NCBI GenBank assembly: GCA_037179335.1
Contig: JAKZHN010000028.1
Coordinates: 310,001 to 374,000 of the forward strand
Direction of reading: 5' to 3'
DNA from: Cyclaneusma minus
Lineage: Eukaryota > Ascomycota > Leotiomycetes > Marthamycetales > Marthamycetaceae
DNA: 64,000 bases
Part shown: positions 22,453 through 35,300 of the stretch, piece by piece
Layout: every line of letters starts with the position of its first letter
Numbering within the stretch: position 1 is the first letter of the stretch
The notes under the pieces: model-generated
The model's input: only the letters and a program-made list of their open reading frames with translations
Database searches by the model: none
Told to the model about the DNA's origin: nothing
Program-made: the position numbers and the translations under genes

Positions 22453-23009
22453 CCTTAGCGGAGCGGGGGGATATGAAAAAACCAGTTATAAACAGTTTGC
22501 ATAGTATTTGCCAATTATTTAAATTTTTAATAAACTATTTATTTTGAAAAACCGTGCGTGCATAGTTTTTTTGAATTTTAAACCGTTTTTAAATTTGGAA
22601 ACTCGAGACAATTTCTTTCGATTATTTACAATTTTAATTTTTTTTTTAAATCCAGCTCCAAATATTCAGCTTTAGCTTTAGCTTCAGTTTCCAGCTTCAA
22701 ATATCCAGCTTTAGCTCCAGCTCCAGCTCCAGCTTTAGCTGGAATATTATAGCATACGCAAAAGCTGGAGCTTAAGCCTTAAAGCTAGAGCTTAAGTCTT
22801 GGAAATAAAGCTTAAGCTTTGGAAATTCTATAAACTACCTCTACTATAATTTAAATAACAATTCAAAACGACACCAACCGCTTACCAATTGTTATTGGAA
22901 TTTGCCAATCGTTTGTAGAGTTTTTTACTCGCTTTTGAAATTTTGACTGATTTATTAAATTTAAAACTATGCTTGGCGGGTTTTTTCAAATCCCCCCCCT
23001 CCGCTAAGG
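22453..23009. mobile_element. Non-autonomous AT-rich element with 31-bp terminal inverted repeats
   Basis: The left end (22453-22483, starting CCTTAGCGGAG) and the reverse complement of the right end (23009-22979) match at 29 of 31 positions. The 557-bp element is strongly AT-rich inside, with no coding capacity, and its centre holds AGCTTT/AGCTCC hexamer arrays that form an imperfect palindrome. I could not find a clear target-site duplication. It is a MITE-like or relic element rather than an active transposon. Confidence 0.75.
22660..22830. repeat. Hexanucleotide AGCTTT/AGCTCC array with inverted counterpart
   Basis: About a dozen short units (CAGCTTTAG, CAGCTCCAG) run from 22660 to 22742. 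Reverse-complement-like units (AAAGCTGGAGCTTAAG) follow to 22820. The two halves can pair into a long imperfect hairpin inside the inverted-repeat element. Confidence 0.7.
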
Positions 23010-23216
23010 AAGACAGTTGCTAGCTTCAGAATGGCGGATGTTACGTGGGCCCACGTTTTGTACCATCATGCCATAATGTATTTTGAACTTGTTAACTTTT
23101 TCTTGCACTATTTGGTTTATAAGGAAGCATCCATCCTAGTGATATTGCGATTCTCATGATTTTCCTGATTCCAGGGGCATACCCACTCCTCCTACCATGA
23201 CCACGCCCACCCCTGC

Positions 23217-24314
23217 CTACCGCTCACCACCCCCAATCTCCCTCCCCACAAACCCCTCCTCCAACACCCCCACCAGTTCATCCAGCCTACTCACCACCAA
23301 ATCCGTATGTTCATGCTCCGCCAAATGCCTATTCTCCTCATTAACCAACAACACCGTCGCCGCCCCCGCCCTCCTCCCCGCCTCCATATCATCCTTACTA
23401 TCCCCCACCATAATCAAGCCCTCCCCACCCACCTCCCCCTCACCCCTCCCTTTCACGCCCCACTGTTCAGCAATCCACAAAATCCCCTCCGGACTCGGTT
23501 TCGGCTTTCCTCCAGTCCACTCCCTATGCACAACAGGCTCAAACACCTGATCGTTGAGGAATTTGTTGAGCAGGTTTTGCACCGGGAGGTCGAAGTTGCG
23601 TGTGCAGATGCCTTTTTTGATGGACTTGGATGTGAGGTAGGTCATGAGGGGGACGAGTCCGGGTTGCGGGACCTGAGACTCCATGGCGCGGAGTTCGATG
23701 TCGCGGATGGCTTGGCGGGCGGCGGAGGCGGCGGAGGAGGGGAGAGAGGCGATGTGGTCCAGGATGTCGATGCTTTTGTCGATGCCGAGGGCGGTGCGCA
23801 TTTCCACGAACATGTAGTTTTGTGGCTCGCTTTGGTATGTTAGCGATCCTCCTTTTCAGCACAGTTCAGCGTGTGGCAATAAGAGCTAGATATAAATCAC
23901 GTGACACCAAAACTCTACCCGATATAGCGTTATGGAAAGTCGAAAGAAAGCTAGCAAAAACAAAACCAGGTTCGGAAACGAAGAAGAACAAGTGGAGTCT
24001 GAAAACTAGTGCGAGAGATTGGGAGCGAGGGAAGAAGGGACGAGTTTTTGATTCTGATCCTGCAGATCCCATCTTCACACCCCCCCACAGTCTCGATTCA
24101 GCCAAGATACGCACCACAGAGTCCCATCAACATCAAACACCACACCCTTCAACACCGGCAGTCCCTCAGCATCGGCCTTCCCTCCATCCCTCAAAGGCGC
24201 AAAGCGCTTTGGTTGGCATTTTGACAGCATCGGTGTCGTCATGATGTTGCGAGATGGCGCTGCGAGGCGTTTGACACGAGGAACAAGACGCAGAATAGAT
24301 ATAGCAGAGGACAT
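23217..24314 (-). CDS. HAD-superfamily phosphatase (phosphoglycolate-phosphatase-like)
   Basis: Two exons (24314-24115, 23829-23217; 285-bp intron), 270 aa. The first exon ends inside the nucleophile motif and splicing restores VVFDVDGTLCEPQNYMF, with catalytic Asp61 and Asp63. The cap is helical. Motif II is GICTRNF, the motif III Lys lies in GGKPKPSPEG, and motif IV is MVGDSKDDMEAGRRAG. The N-terminal 30 residues are basic and Ser/Ala-rich with few acids (SILRLVPRVKRLAAPSR), like a mitochondrial presequence; Met25 and Met29 could give a cytosolic form. The substrate cannot be read from sequence. The 285-bp intron is the longest in any model here. Confidence 0.85.
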
Positions 24315-24908
24315 TCAATCGAATGAAGTGGTTGAGCGGCCTCTGCTTAGGAGGCCTTTAAGTTCTGAGAAGTTGTTGCTTGAGTTGGCTTTTGATTTGA
24401 CGGATGGGTATGGGGTTGAGGTAAACAGGTCGTGGCAAGTGGAGGTTCTGGTTCACGACTCCACGTGGGGGCTGGGATCCGCTTGAAACTCTAAAGGAGT
24501 TGCATGGTGCCAAGAATCCTCCAGATTATTAGACATTCTCAATTCAACTTAGGTATTGTAAAAACATACTGGGAAAAGAAATCATTCGATTTCGGTCAAA
24601 TTCAATACTCAATACAGACTTTTTCAATTGGCGCCGTTTTCCACTCGGGATGAATGCACACTTCTTTCACCATGCTATGCTGTCCATGTATACGTTAAAT
24701 TGCTTTGCTAGGTACCGGACAACGCTTTTATAGCGAGTACTTCTATATGGGTCTGATGCTGACATAGTATCTCCTCCGATGCTCTCTAAACACAAAGCTG
24801 TGATACTCCAGGAAACACGGATATCCGCCGGTATACAACATTCTTGTACAGTCGAGAAAACGCCAAACCGAATGCCCAACAAACCCTCTCGCTCTCACAC
24901 TACCTCAA
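24315..24908. other. HAD promoter side and OSH3 3' flank
   Basis: 594 bp without a recognisable gene, RNA or repeat. Confidence 0.5.
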
Positions 24909-27900
24909 TCACTCAACCTCCAAAATCCTCTCCACCCCCTTCCAGTCCCCCCTCTGTCTCTCCTCCCAATACCCCTCTTTCCCTCCCTTCAACCTCCACT
25001 CCTCCGCCCCATCGCCCCCCTCCACCCTCTCAAACCACCTCGGTCTCCACTCCTCCCCCCTCCCCTCCAACACCTTCCTCCTCTCCCTCTGCGCATTTTC
25101 CAACTTCGCCTTCAACACCTCCGCCTTCTCCAAATCCCCCCGTTCCGCCGCCCGCTGATCCGGCCTCAACCTACAATCCGTCGGCGGCAATTTCCCCTCT
25201 TCGATTTCCGTAACCTCATTCAAGCCAGCCACAAACTTCGTAAAACCATAGCAGTTCACGTAGTCCTTGACCAGCTCGCCTACGCGCCAGATCTCCTTGC
25301 CTGCGGTTTTGGGACTGTTCTTTTCGAAAATTTGTATCGACTCGGTCCAGGTGCCGCGTAAACCGAGGCCTAAGGAGGACCCGGAAGCGTCGAATGTGTC
25401 GACGCTGAGTTCTTCACTGCGGCCGCCGAACATGCCTTTGTTTTTGAATTCGATTACGGCTTTTGCGCCCGTACTTTCGTTCAGCACTGTCATGGAGCCG
25501 ACTGGCTCTACGTACTTCTCGCCCATAACAACGTTTCGGAGGAACACGGTTGCGACCGCGTAGCTGAAACACTCCTCTCCGCCATCCGGCCGTCGCAACA
25601 CAATCCTCACTCGGCCATCCGTAACAATCTCCGCGCTCTTGCCCCAAAACTTCTGGATCGGACTCGGAGATTGCGTCAGACTCCAGTTTGCGCTATCGGC
25701 CTGACATGCCATGCGCACATCAGGTCGATGCTTAACCTTCTCCGCGATGAAACGGAATCCACCGGGGACTTCGGCGCTGGAACGGACGAGCTCGTAGGTT
25801 TCGCCGAGCATGGGGTTGAAGGGCTTGCGGATAGCGCGTTCGCGGACGCGGCCGGAGGAGAAGGAGGAGATGGCGAAGGCGGTGACGTAGAGGAGACGCT
25901 TGGTAGTGTCGGGCTGCTGGGCTGCCGTGTCGAGGAGTTGGGCGTACTCGAGTTGTTCGGCGGCGCGCTGGAGGAGGGAAATGGGTTCGTTGGCGGATAC
26001 GGGCATGCTGATTGTGCTAAGATCTTTGCCGACATTTTTCCTGAGGAATCCTATGAGACTGGGCGGTAACACAGTAGCGGCTGGTACGGTCTCGCGCCGT
26101 ACAGGAGGCTTGGGTATGGGTAGAGGAGAAAATGATTTGGGTTTGGGGGGGAAGAGGGACGAGCTGCCGGCAGGTGGGCTGTCATTGTCCGCGGAAGAGA
26201 TAGAAGAAGAGTCGTCCATGGAGTCATCTTCCTCCACATCAGAGAGAGCAGCGCCCTCTTCACTGGCGCGTACTTTCAGGAGGTGGGACTGGGTATGCTC
26301 CATGCTCTCGCCACCTTCCGCATCGAAAAATTCGACGGAGGTGTCTGATTCCATACTGGCTCGAGAGACGGATGTCGTCGGCGGTGGCATACGCCGACTC
26401 TTGCTTTTCGCTATCAGGGCTGAGAATTCCGAGAGAGCAGATTCCAAGTCATTGAGCAGAGCGGTACAGTGTTCGTGTATACCATGTTCCTCATGATGGT
26501 GGTGTGGGTGGTGTGCTGATTGAGCAGTTTGCAGTGAACTCGATCGTGAAGCTGGCCTCATGGTGCCTGTAGCATTAATGCTCGAGACGGTAGCAGGAGT
26601 CGGTACAGCAAGCTGAGCTTGAGCCTTTTGGTAAAGCTGGTTAGACGAACTCTGTTTCCTCTTCCAGAAGGGCCTCTTCTCCGGGGCAGGAGGAAAGTAA
26701 GAGTCCCCTTCGGCTGGCATGGCTGGACTGCCAACAGCTGCGATAGGCGTGGCGTTCGCCGACGCTTTGCTCGGGGCAGTGTCTTTCGCCAGCCGCCTTA
26801 AAGCATCTCTTGTGCCCACTATCCTACTAACCAGAGATTCAACTTGGCCCCATTCCTGGTCATCCTCGGCACGAGACGCAACTTGCAGTTCGCTGGTATT
26901 GGCCTTTAGCTTTCCGTTTCCACTCGAAGAGTGCTCCGTAGTAGCCTTTAACGCAGTATTACTGGCTTTTTGAAGAGCATTAGCCCACTCCTGGAAATCC
27001 TTCGCATTCATCGCCTTCAAATGCCAGATCTCGGCCCCCGAATCGATGCTAATCTCCCGCCTCCTCTCATCAGCTGAAATAGCAGCCAAGCTCAGGGGTA
27101 TCGCGCCCCGGAGAGCGGAAGAATTCCGATTGTAGTAATATGAAAGGGTACATGAGACGAAATCGAGAGAGAAGAATCGTCGAGCATAACCTTGTCCGCG
27201 CTTTCGTCGCCGTTTCTGCAGAACTCCAACATGGTAACTTTTCGCTCCATTCGACTGATTACCATCGCTATCCTGTCGCGGATGAGAAGAAGGTTTAGCA
27301 GCACCAATCCCAGCGGCCATAGAGCTGTGTAGGCTATCCACAGACTCGCCCGGAGTGGGCTCGATCTGAGGACTCATACTCTGATTCCTGCTAGGGATGC
27401 TTATAGCGCTCGAACCTCCCTCTGTCGGCGATCCACTGGTTTTATGCAGATTGTGTAGGTAATGCGCCGCATTGGGAGGCTTGTCGGACGGGTATGTGAG
27501 CAGAACTAGGGTCGCCGTCTTCGAAATCTGCTTGGAAAAGGTGTTGTCAAGGACCAGCCCATACATCCCCCCTTGACCGGGAGGGACTTGATAGGTGCCC
27601 ATCGAGACCTTGTCGGCCTCGCACTTGCCGTACCATTCTCGCAGAATAAAGCCTTTGGCCTTGAGTTGTACCTGTGCCGTCGATTGATCGTTCCTCGTGC
27701 TTGAGGTTGCGCGACTTCGAGAATTCTCGGGGGCAGCATCTGAACGTGGGGTGGAGGAGAGGAAATCGTCTGAAGAAGGGAGAGCTTGGACAGTCGAGCT
27801 GCCAGTTCCCGGATGTTTAAAGATGCCAAAGTTCCTAGAGCAGTTGTCAGCACACTTCTTCCGCGAGAGAAAGCTGGTGGCGAACATACAAGGACTTTTT

Positions 27901-28067
27901 GTGCGGCTGGATGCTCCACGAGATAGTGTGGCCCTCGTCGGCCTTGACCCAGCGAACAATGTACGACTATTGCTAAGCACTTAGTTTCCGCTCGGCCTCA
28001 CGACTCCATTGAGATCCAATATCGCACTGACCTTGCTATGCACCTCCAACTGCTCCATGGCCGCCAT
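24909..28067 (-). CDS. OSH3: Oxysterol-binding protein homologue, Osh3 type (GOLD-PH-ORD)
   Basis: Three exons (28067-28032, 27966-27890, 27834-24909; introns of 65 and 55 bp), 1012 aa. The two small exons supply the start of the GOLD domain: MAAMEQLEVHSK, then SYIVRWVKADEGHTISW. GOLD spans about 10-145 (GKCEADKVSMGTYQVP). A PH domain lies at about 235-332 (GVLQKRRRKRGQGYARRFF ... FQEWANALQKA). The OSBP-related domain begins near 625 (LPPSLIGFLRKNVGKDLS) and includes KPFNPMLGETYE and a C-terminal DYVNCYGFTKFVAGLNE. Osh3 works at ER-plasma membrane contact sites in PI4P turnover. The family fingerprint EQVSHHPP reads EKVKHRPD here, so sterol-type ligand binding should not be assumed. An FFAT-like segment is not obvious. 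Confidence 0.9.
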
Positions 28068-29363
28068 GCTGGGCAGCGTCGGTGGTGTTGTTGAGAAGGT
28101 AGCTACCTAAGGATTGTGGCCAGCTATGGCAGATTTGGGTGTGTCCAGCGGTGGTAGAGTACTAAGCCGCAGCCTTACATCTTCTGTCGGCCGAGAAGTT
28201 TCAAAATCTCTGGCGGAAGGGGGCGGGCTAAGATTGCGTGTCACCTTTCGCTCATCAGCTTTTGCGGACGTCGCTTGGAATTGCGAAAAGAGCGGCGTTG
28301 GGGGAATATGACTGTGTTGTTACTTGGAAGTCTTCTAGCCTTCTAAGACTGGAGCTTCGCATCGCTCGCAATCTTGCTTACGCATGACCCTGACGGCACA
28401 CGGGCCCTGCGATGGAAGGCATTCCTGTTTCGCGGCCAACATTTCCAGCCTCTCGTTCCAATTCAGCCAAAACAACGTCATTTGACCGTCTTCATAATCA
28501 GACTTCTCATGCCCGTATAATACTGAAACACCGAACATGCCAAGTCTCCGAAGCTGGCTAAAGCCTTTGCTGAGAGCATTTTAAAACTCACCGAGGCTCG
28601 AATCGTGTAACGCCAACTTGAAGATCCCGGGGTGGCGGGGAAGCCGAAGAAACTGAGAACTCATCACATCAATAAGATCTCTATCTGGGGTCCCTGAGAT
28701 TTGGAGATGTATTTAATCCAGGTACAAATTATAATTTTCTGAAGCGCCGAGTAACCGAAAGAAAGCACTCGTAAACCCCCTGTATATACAAGCAGTTGTA
28801 ACTCAATGTAGGCTCACTGCCGGCTACTTTCTACTAATACTAATCCGCCCCTGAAGTCAAACTATCAAATCTCCTATCCAGTTTCTCCATTTGTCCATTT
28901 GGATCATCCAACTTTCAAATACAGGGCAGCAAGTCACAAGTCTTCACAAAAGTCCTCATCAGGCACCATGATCCATGTCCCTATAATCTGTTTCTCATCG
29001 CTACATACAGAACAGACAAGAGTCACAAGACACGACACAAAGTTATAAAATGCCTAGGTCCCTAACCTATTCCGCTCCCAAAAACGCCTCCAATTCTGAC
29101 CATCTCGCGTATCTGCATATCCCTCCAAATGTATTTTCCTGTAGCATACTCGCCAACTCAAGCCTGTCTTTCTGAAAAATATAGAAAAGTCCGGCAATAG
29201 AACGTGGATACGGAGAAAGGAAAAATTTTGCGCCAGGAGATGCAAAGATGAGTTTTTTCACATTGACTCAAGCGGGTGGGCAGGCCCTAAGGGGATATGA
29301 ACCAAGAATGGGGTGTGAATCTTCCAAGAAGAGATAGCTGAACAGGCGGGGATTTTGCAGGGA
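28068..29363. other. OSH3 promoter side and MAPKK 3' flank
   Basis: About 1.3 kb with no recognisable gene; only short chance frames are seen. Confidence 0.5.
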
Positions 29364-31238
29364 TCAGTAGCCTCCGTTGCTGCTACCAGAGTGGTAGCCA
29401 GATCCGTAGCCGCCTTTGGAGGCACTGGATCCGTAACCGCCGTTGGAGCTACCGGATCCATAGCCGCTGTTCGATGAGGCTGGGCCGCCGATTGTGGCCT
29501 GTCGTCGGTTCTCCTTGTCGCTGGGCTTCATGGGCGGTGGTGGAGGCAGAGGTCCTGCCGGTGCAGGTCTTATCGGGAGAGCAAAGTCCTGGGTTGCACT
29601 CGCACTGGCAATTCCATTGCTACCCCTCTCGGGCGCATTGATCGTGGTCGTTTTCGGAATCCTATCTGATGTGTTGCTCCTTGGACCCAGCCCAGGGAAT
29701 TGAGCACCCCCTGCTCTGCCCACACTGCTGGAACCATTTTCTCGTTGCCCAGGGAATGCAGCACCCCCTGCTCGCCCAAGACTGCTGGAGCCGCTAGAGC
29801 CGTTTTCCCGTGGTGATCGAGAGCCCCTGATATTGTTGATGGTCTGCTCTCTAGGGGACACAAAAGCCGATCTGATGTCGGCTCCACCAATGGGAATTTC
29901 CCCTGACGTAGGGGTTTGCGAGGCTCTTATGGGAGGTGAGTCGTTGCTGCGAAGCAGGTCTTGCGTTGAAGGTGAGAGTTGTGGTGCTAAGTGGGACTTG
30001 CGATTGTTCTTTTCCATCAAACCTACAGCCCACTCTCTTAGATCCACGGGAGTTCGCTTTGCTGCTTGCACAAAATGGTCCTTTTCCTGGAAGGGGGTCA
30101 GCCAAAGGGACAATTTCCCTTATCGAAGCAAAATCACTCACGTAAAGATTTTGGGGGGTCGGCCGCTTCTCGGGCTCCTTCTGCATGCACTTCTGTAACA
30201 TGGTGTCCAGAATAGGAGGGAAAGCATCGCTCGGAGGTAGTCGAGGTGCCGGTTCGTGCACAATTTGCTGAAGTAGATCGAGGATACCAGCGGGAGCTCC
30301 ATCGCTGTCCTCCAAAGACTCACTTTCGAACGGGAACTTGCCAATTGCGAGCTCCATAATGGTTAACCCAAAACTCCATACATCGGACTTCACCGTGTAT
30401 TTCTCGCCTTGGATCCGCTCCGGTGCCATATAGGTAGAAGTCCCCACGAAAGTATCGGCAATCGAGTTCACTAGTTCCCCTGAGACACCAAAGTCGCACA
30501 ACTTGATGTTTCCCTTGGAGTTTACAAGCACGTTGGATGGCTTGATATCCCTGTGCATGATATGATGCTTGTCGTAGAGGTATGATAGACCTCCCAAGGT
30601 AGCCTCCGCAATCTTTCCGAGCACGTCGATGCGGATAGGACCAAAGTCTCTCGAAATCCGGTCCAGAGCTCTGATGGTCCATGGTTAGCTGTCGTTGCCA
30701 ACACATCACTTCCGAGGACCTTACCCGACGTCCATGTACTCCATACACATGATAACATCGTTGTTCTCGCTCAGAAAGGCGCCATAGAAGGTGACGATGT
30801 GCTCTGATTTACATTCATGCATGATGTGCAGTTCGCGGACAATTCGACGGCGGATCTCCTTCTTGGCCTCCACATGGATAACCTGGACCAAAGGTCAACA
30901 AACGTAACACTTCCTTCCATCCTTTCCTGGGGACCTACCTTCCGAGCCATGACAGTGTTTGTTGCAATGTGTCTGACCTTGCTCACAGTGCCGCCATTTC
31001 CACTGCCGAGTTCTTTGAGCACTTCCAAATCCTCTTTCTTCAGGTCCAACCTGTACTCCAGGCCAATCTCCAGCTGGGACGTCCGATTCTTGTTATAGCT
31101 GAAGTCATCGGCGCCTAAGGCACCAGGAATCCGAGCATCACTCTCCGAGGGCGCTACGTTCCTCGGGGCCGGGGCATTCAGAGCGAGGCCCTTGACATTC
31201 TTGCGCTTCAGCGACCGGGCACCGAAGCCTTCAGACAT
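29364..31238 (-). CDS. MAP kinase kinase of the Ste7 (pheromone/filamentation) type
   Basis: Four exons (31238-30939, 30882-30725, 30670-30142, 30086-29364; introns 54-56 bp), 569 aa. An N-terminal MAPK docking motif (LKRKNVKGLAL, residues 10-20) comes first. The kinase domain has a Gly loop GSGNGGTVS (78-86), catalytic Lys100 in MARKV, HRDIKPSNVL (His192-Arg193-Asp194), DFG (212-214), and activation-loop sites Ser222 and Thr226 in SIADT. APER and DVWSFGLT follow. VDLREWAVGLMEKNNRKS after the kinase is typical of filamentous Ste7 homologues acting upstream of the Fus3/Kss1-type MAPK. The 180-residue tail is Ser/Gly/Pro-rich and ends in GYGSGSSNGGY repeats. The fourth junction matters: reading through the 30141-30087 intron would truncate the conserved DHFVQAAKRTP block. 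Confidence 0.92.
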
Positions 31239-32308
31239 CGTGTCCTCCAGCAGTGGAACAACAGGGCGCAGACTCGGGGCAGCAGGCCGAACACAGTTTG
31301 CTCGGCGGGATGTCCAGGGATCGCGCTTAACTCGGCCGAAGGAACAGAGGGACCCGGGACCTCATAAAACACGCAGACGGCGGACGACGAGAGCGAAGGC
31401 ACGGTAGCGAGCAGATTCTCGGCTCAGTCTGGATAGACTTCCACTTGGTTCTTGACAGCGACTCGGACAGTGATGCACGAAGCAGGAGGCCGTTCGACGG
31501 AGATGGGCTGCAGCTGCGAGTTGGCTGCAGGTCCCTTCGGTTGGCGCTTGGAGTTGGCGAAGTAAGCTTGAGTTCAATGCGCGCTGATGATTCGCCGCGG
31601 AAGGCCTCTCCTGCTGGGAATCGCCGAGTTGGGAATGTGGGCAGCAAAGGCTCCAATGGAACGAGGTCAGGATTCGTCTGAGCAGCACGGCTTCGAGCGA
31701 CTCGAGAGCAAAGGGGATTCGGGGATTCGAGCAGTGTTGCTAATATATTTGGTAGACAACATGGCATGCTACCACGTCCCCCTCACTCCTGTCTCAGAAA
31801 GGGCTTAGACGCTTATCGGCATCCCCTTCAGGCTGTCAAAGCACCATTGGCCAAGACTTAGTCACACGCCGCGTGGTGCCACGGTGGGAGCGGGAGCCCC
31901 TGGTTTGCCATTTCTCCTTTTCTGACAATTAATATGGAATGTTGTGAAGATTAATATGTTCGCCGTCTGTCAGAGCAATAGGCTGCACGGACCACCAGAC
32001 GACGCGCGGATCACACTCACGCTACGTGCGGTCTAGCGGACACCGAAAACGCCGAAGCGAGCCCGGCTGCTAGCCCGGACCTGGGTCGCGTCCAAACCTC
32101 AATACAACATCTCTTCGTGAATGCTGCGACCAGTGGGCCTTCTGCTTGTTCTGCTTCGTCCAAGCTGTATCTGCAGGGTGATTCTGCAGCTCCAATTCTA
32201 TTCTCTTCTCTCACTTGATTCACCCACCCTGCGCTCACTGTCTGCGCGCTCAACATTGCCTTTGCGCCCGCTCTCACTTTAGCTGTGCCGCAACAGAGCA
32301 CCGCCAAG
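31239..32308. promoter_or_regulatory. Bidirectional promoter region of the MAPKK and SPT6
   Basis: 1070 bp between divergent starts. A CT-rich tract (near 32195-32280) lies before the SPT6 ATG, as in many fungal promoters. No TATA box or gene is evident. Confidence 0.45.
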
Positions 32309-35300
32309 ATGAGTGCGCGCGACCTGGTCCACGGCGAGGCCGAGCTCGACAACGACGAAGAGAACGATGAGTCTTTCGACGAAGAGACTGGTGAGGCACG
32401 GCCGGCAAAGAAGCGCCACGAGCAGCACCTGGAAGACTCGAGCGAGGAGGAAGACGATGACGACGAGGAGGCCGCTCGCGCTGTGCGTAACCCCCGCCAT
32501 CCCACGCTGCTTGCTGATTCTCAAGCAATGAGCCCAAGCTAATGTATCTGCACAGGTCCGCGAAGGTTTCATCATCGAAGACGACGAGGACGAGGAGCCA
32601 GAAGACCGCGAGCACCGACGGCGCGAAAGGAAGAAGCGCCGCCGAGCTGAGCGCGAGGAAGAAGAGGCTGTACTGGATGAAGAAGATCTCGACCTCATCG
32701 GCGAGGCCAATCCCGAATGGGAGCGCAAGACCACCTCACAGGTACGTCCCTGGCACAACTCTAACATGTAGGCCAAGCTGACGTCAACAAAGCCTAAGCT
32801 CAAGCGACTCAAGCGTGGTCATCAAGAAGATGACCACCGCGAGCGCGAGCGCGGTCTGGACGAAATCTTCTCCGACGAAGACGATGCGACTCAGGAGTAC
32901 GACGCTGTGCCGCGAAACAGATTCCGCCCAGAGCGTCCGGTCGACGAATTCGCAGACTTCATCGAAGAAGACGATCTGGAGGATGAAGATGAGCGCCAAC
33001 GCCATCAAGAAGAGATGGAGGTTGCTCGACCAAGAGAGCGCGGATTCGTCGGAGTCGGCACTGCGGAAGCTTCTGGTCTGGACAAAGATGCTCTGGATGA
33101 CATGCAAGCTATCTTTGGCAACGGCGAGGAGTACGACTGGGCATTGGCACTGGAAGAGGAGGCTGAAGCTCGGGAGATGCAGGACCAGCAACTGGAGCTC
33201 AAGGACGTCTTTGAGCCATCCCAACTGGCCGAGAGACTACTCACCGACGAAGACAACGAAATTCGCTCCAATGACGTTGCGGAACGGTACCAACTCGACC
33301 GAAAACCGTACAAGCACCTAACACTCAGCGAGAAACAATTCCAGGAAGAGACCGAATGGATCGCGAATTTGCTGTGGCCAAAGCAGAAGCTGCCCGCCGA
33401 CATGAAGGTTTTCTTCTACCGAGCTGTGGGCAAAGTCCTCGAGTTCATCTGTTATGAAGAGCTTGAGGTACCGTACATCTTTCAGCATCGAAAGGACTTC
33501 CTCATTCGCGCGAGGAAGATCAAGAACACCCCTGACCCTTCGAATCCAAACCAGGAGGAGTACTCAATGGGTCCAGCGGAAAGGATGCTCACCCAAGATG
33601 AACTTTGGCGTGTCGTAGACCTCGACCTGTCGTTCCGTGCTTTCCTTGATCGAAAGTTGGCTTTGGAGAGGACGTATGACCGCTTGAAGAGCGATGCCGG
33701 CGTCAGGGATGACTTATTTGAGACGATGGTGGCTTCTGCTGTCAATCTTGATGAGCTGCAAGATTTGCAAGATTACCTCTACTTTACATATTCTGCCGAG
33801 TTTCGAGATCTTACTGCCATGAACGGCACGGCGAAGACTGCAAGTCGTCGTGTGGGCGGCAAGGCGACGATCTTCGACCGCGTCCGCAAAGGCAAGGCCT
33901 ACAATCTAGTGCGAGCTTACGGAATCACGGCAGACCAGGTCGCTTTGAACGCTCTGAGAGAAGGTCGGAAGCAATACACCGAAGACGAGGCACAGACTCC
34001 AATCGACATGGCCGACTCTCTCGTTAGCGAGGGTGAATTCAGCACAGGAGACCAAGTCTTGCTTGCCGCACGCCAGATGTTCGCAGAGGAGCTGGCAGTG
34101 AACCCGCGTATGCGAAAATACTTCCGGGGTAACTACTACTTGGGCGGTTGCTTCAGCTGCCAAAGAACCGAAAAGGGTTTGAGGAAGATTGACGAGCAGC
34201 ATGATTACTACGAGTTCAAGTACTTGAAGCGAATCGAGCTCCACGACCTCGCTGAGAATCCTTCCCTGTATCTCAGGATGCTCAAAGCAGAAGAGGAAGG
34301 CTTGATACAGTTGGAATTCAGGCTACTGGACGAGACTAGCTTCCGAAAGCAATTGTTCACTGAAATTGCGTCCGACAATTACAGTGAGATTGCCGATGCT
34401 TGGAACGATGAACGCCAGAAGGTCATTGATCTGGCTTTTGACAAATTACACAAAGTCATGGTCAAGGGCATCAGAGAGACTTTCAGAACCGGATGCCAGG
34501 ATACTATCCTCAAGATTGTTCGAGATGAGTACGCTGAGAAGCTTGACCAGGCGCCTTACAACCCCAAGGGCATGGTGGCAGGCACGGTTCCCCGTGTTCT
34601 TGCTCTATCGAGCGGCGAATCTGACCCTTCTCGTGGGGACGTTTTCTGGGCCTGGGTGGAAGAAGATGGCCGAGTCGTGGAGAGTGGCAAGTTCAGGGAC
34701 CTTGTGCCAAGGTCCAAGTTCGATACCAGCCCTTCAGAAGAGGATCTGATTGATCTCATTGACCGACGCAAGCCCGATGTTATCGGTGTGAGCGGCTTCG
34801 CGGTAGAGACTCACAAGCTCGTCAAATATCTCAGGGATCTCGTGAGCGAAAAGGGTCTCCACGGAGCAGAATATGAAGACACTGACTCTGGCGATTTGAC
34901 GAGTGAGCCTCTCGAGGTGGTTGTGGTCAACGATGAAGTGGCACGCCTCTACAAGGATAGTACGAGGGCTCAAATGGATCACCCCGGCCTTCCACCGATA
35001 CTACGATATTGTGTTGCCCTCGCCAAGTATTTGCAAAGCCCTATGAAGGAGTATGCTGCTCTTGGCGACGACGTCATCTCACTACGCTTTCACCCTTGCC
35101 AGCAACTTCTCAACAAGGACAAGATGAAGAGGGCGCTGGATTCTTCAATGGTGGATATGGTGAATCTTTGCGGAGTGGACATCAACGAGGCGATTGGTGA
35201 TGCTTACGTTGCCAACCTTCTTCCATATGTCTGTGGTCTCGGACCCCGAAAGGCTACTGGAATGCTCCACGCTATTAATCAAAACGGTGGTATGGTCAAC

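Larger units (their letters stand above)
21795..23216. other. Convergent intergenic region with an AT-rich inverted-repeat element
   Basis: It lies between the stops of the CFEM gene and the HAD gene. It holds the element at 22453-23009; the remainder has no recognisable gene. The stretch 22395-22450 reads like the 3' part of a tRNA on the minus strand but is incomplete. Confidence 0.5.

Noticed and set aside
22395..22460. tRNA-like 3' half on the minus strand (GGTTCGATTC arm and a hairpin)
   Set aside because: The T-arm can pair, but no D-arm or normal anticodon arm is present and the acceptor match is imperfect; at most a relic.
32742..32771. Nearer acceptor for SPT6 intron 2 (TAG at 32769-32771)
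   Set aside because: It also keeps frame, but it would make a 30-bp intron, below the usual fungal minimum; the AG at 32791-32792 is preferred.
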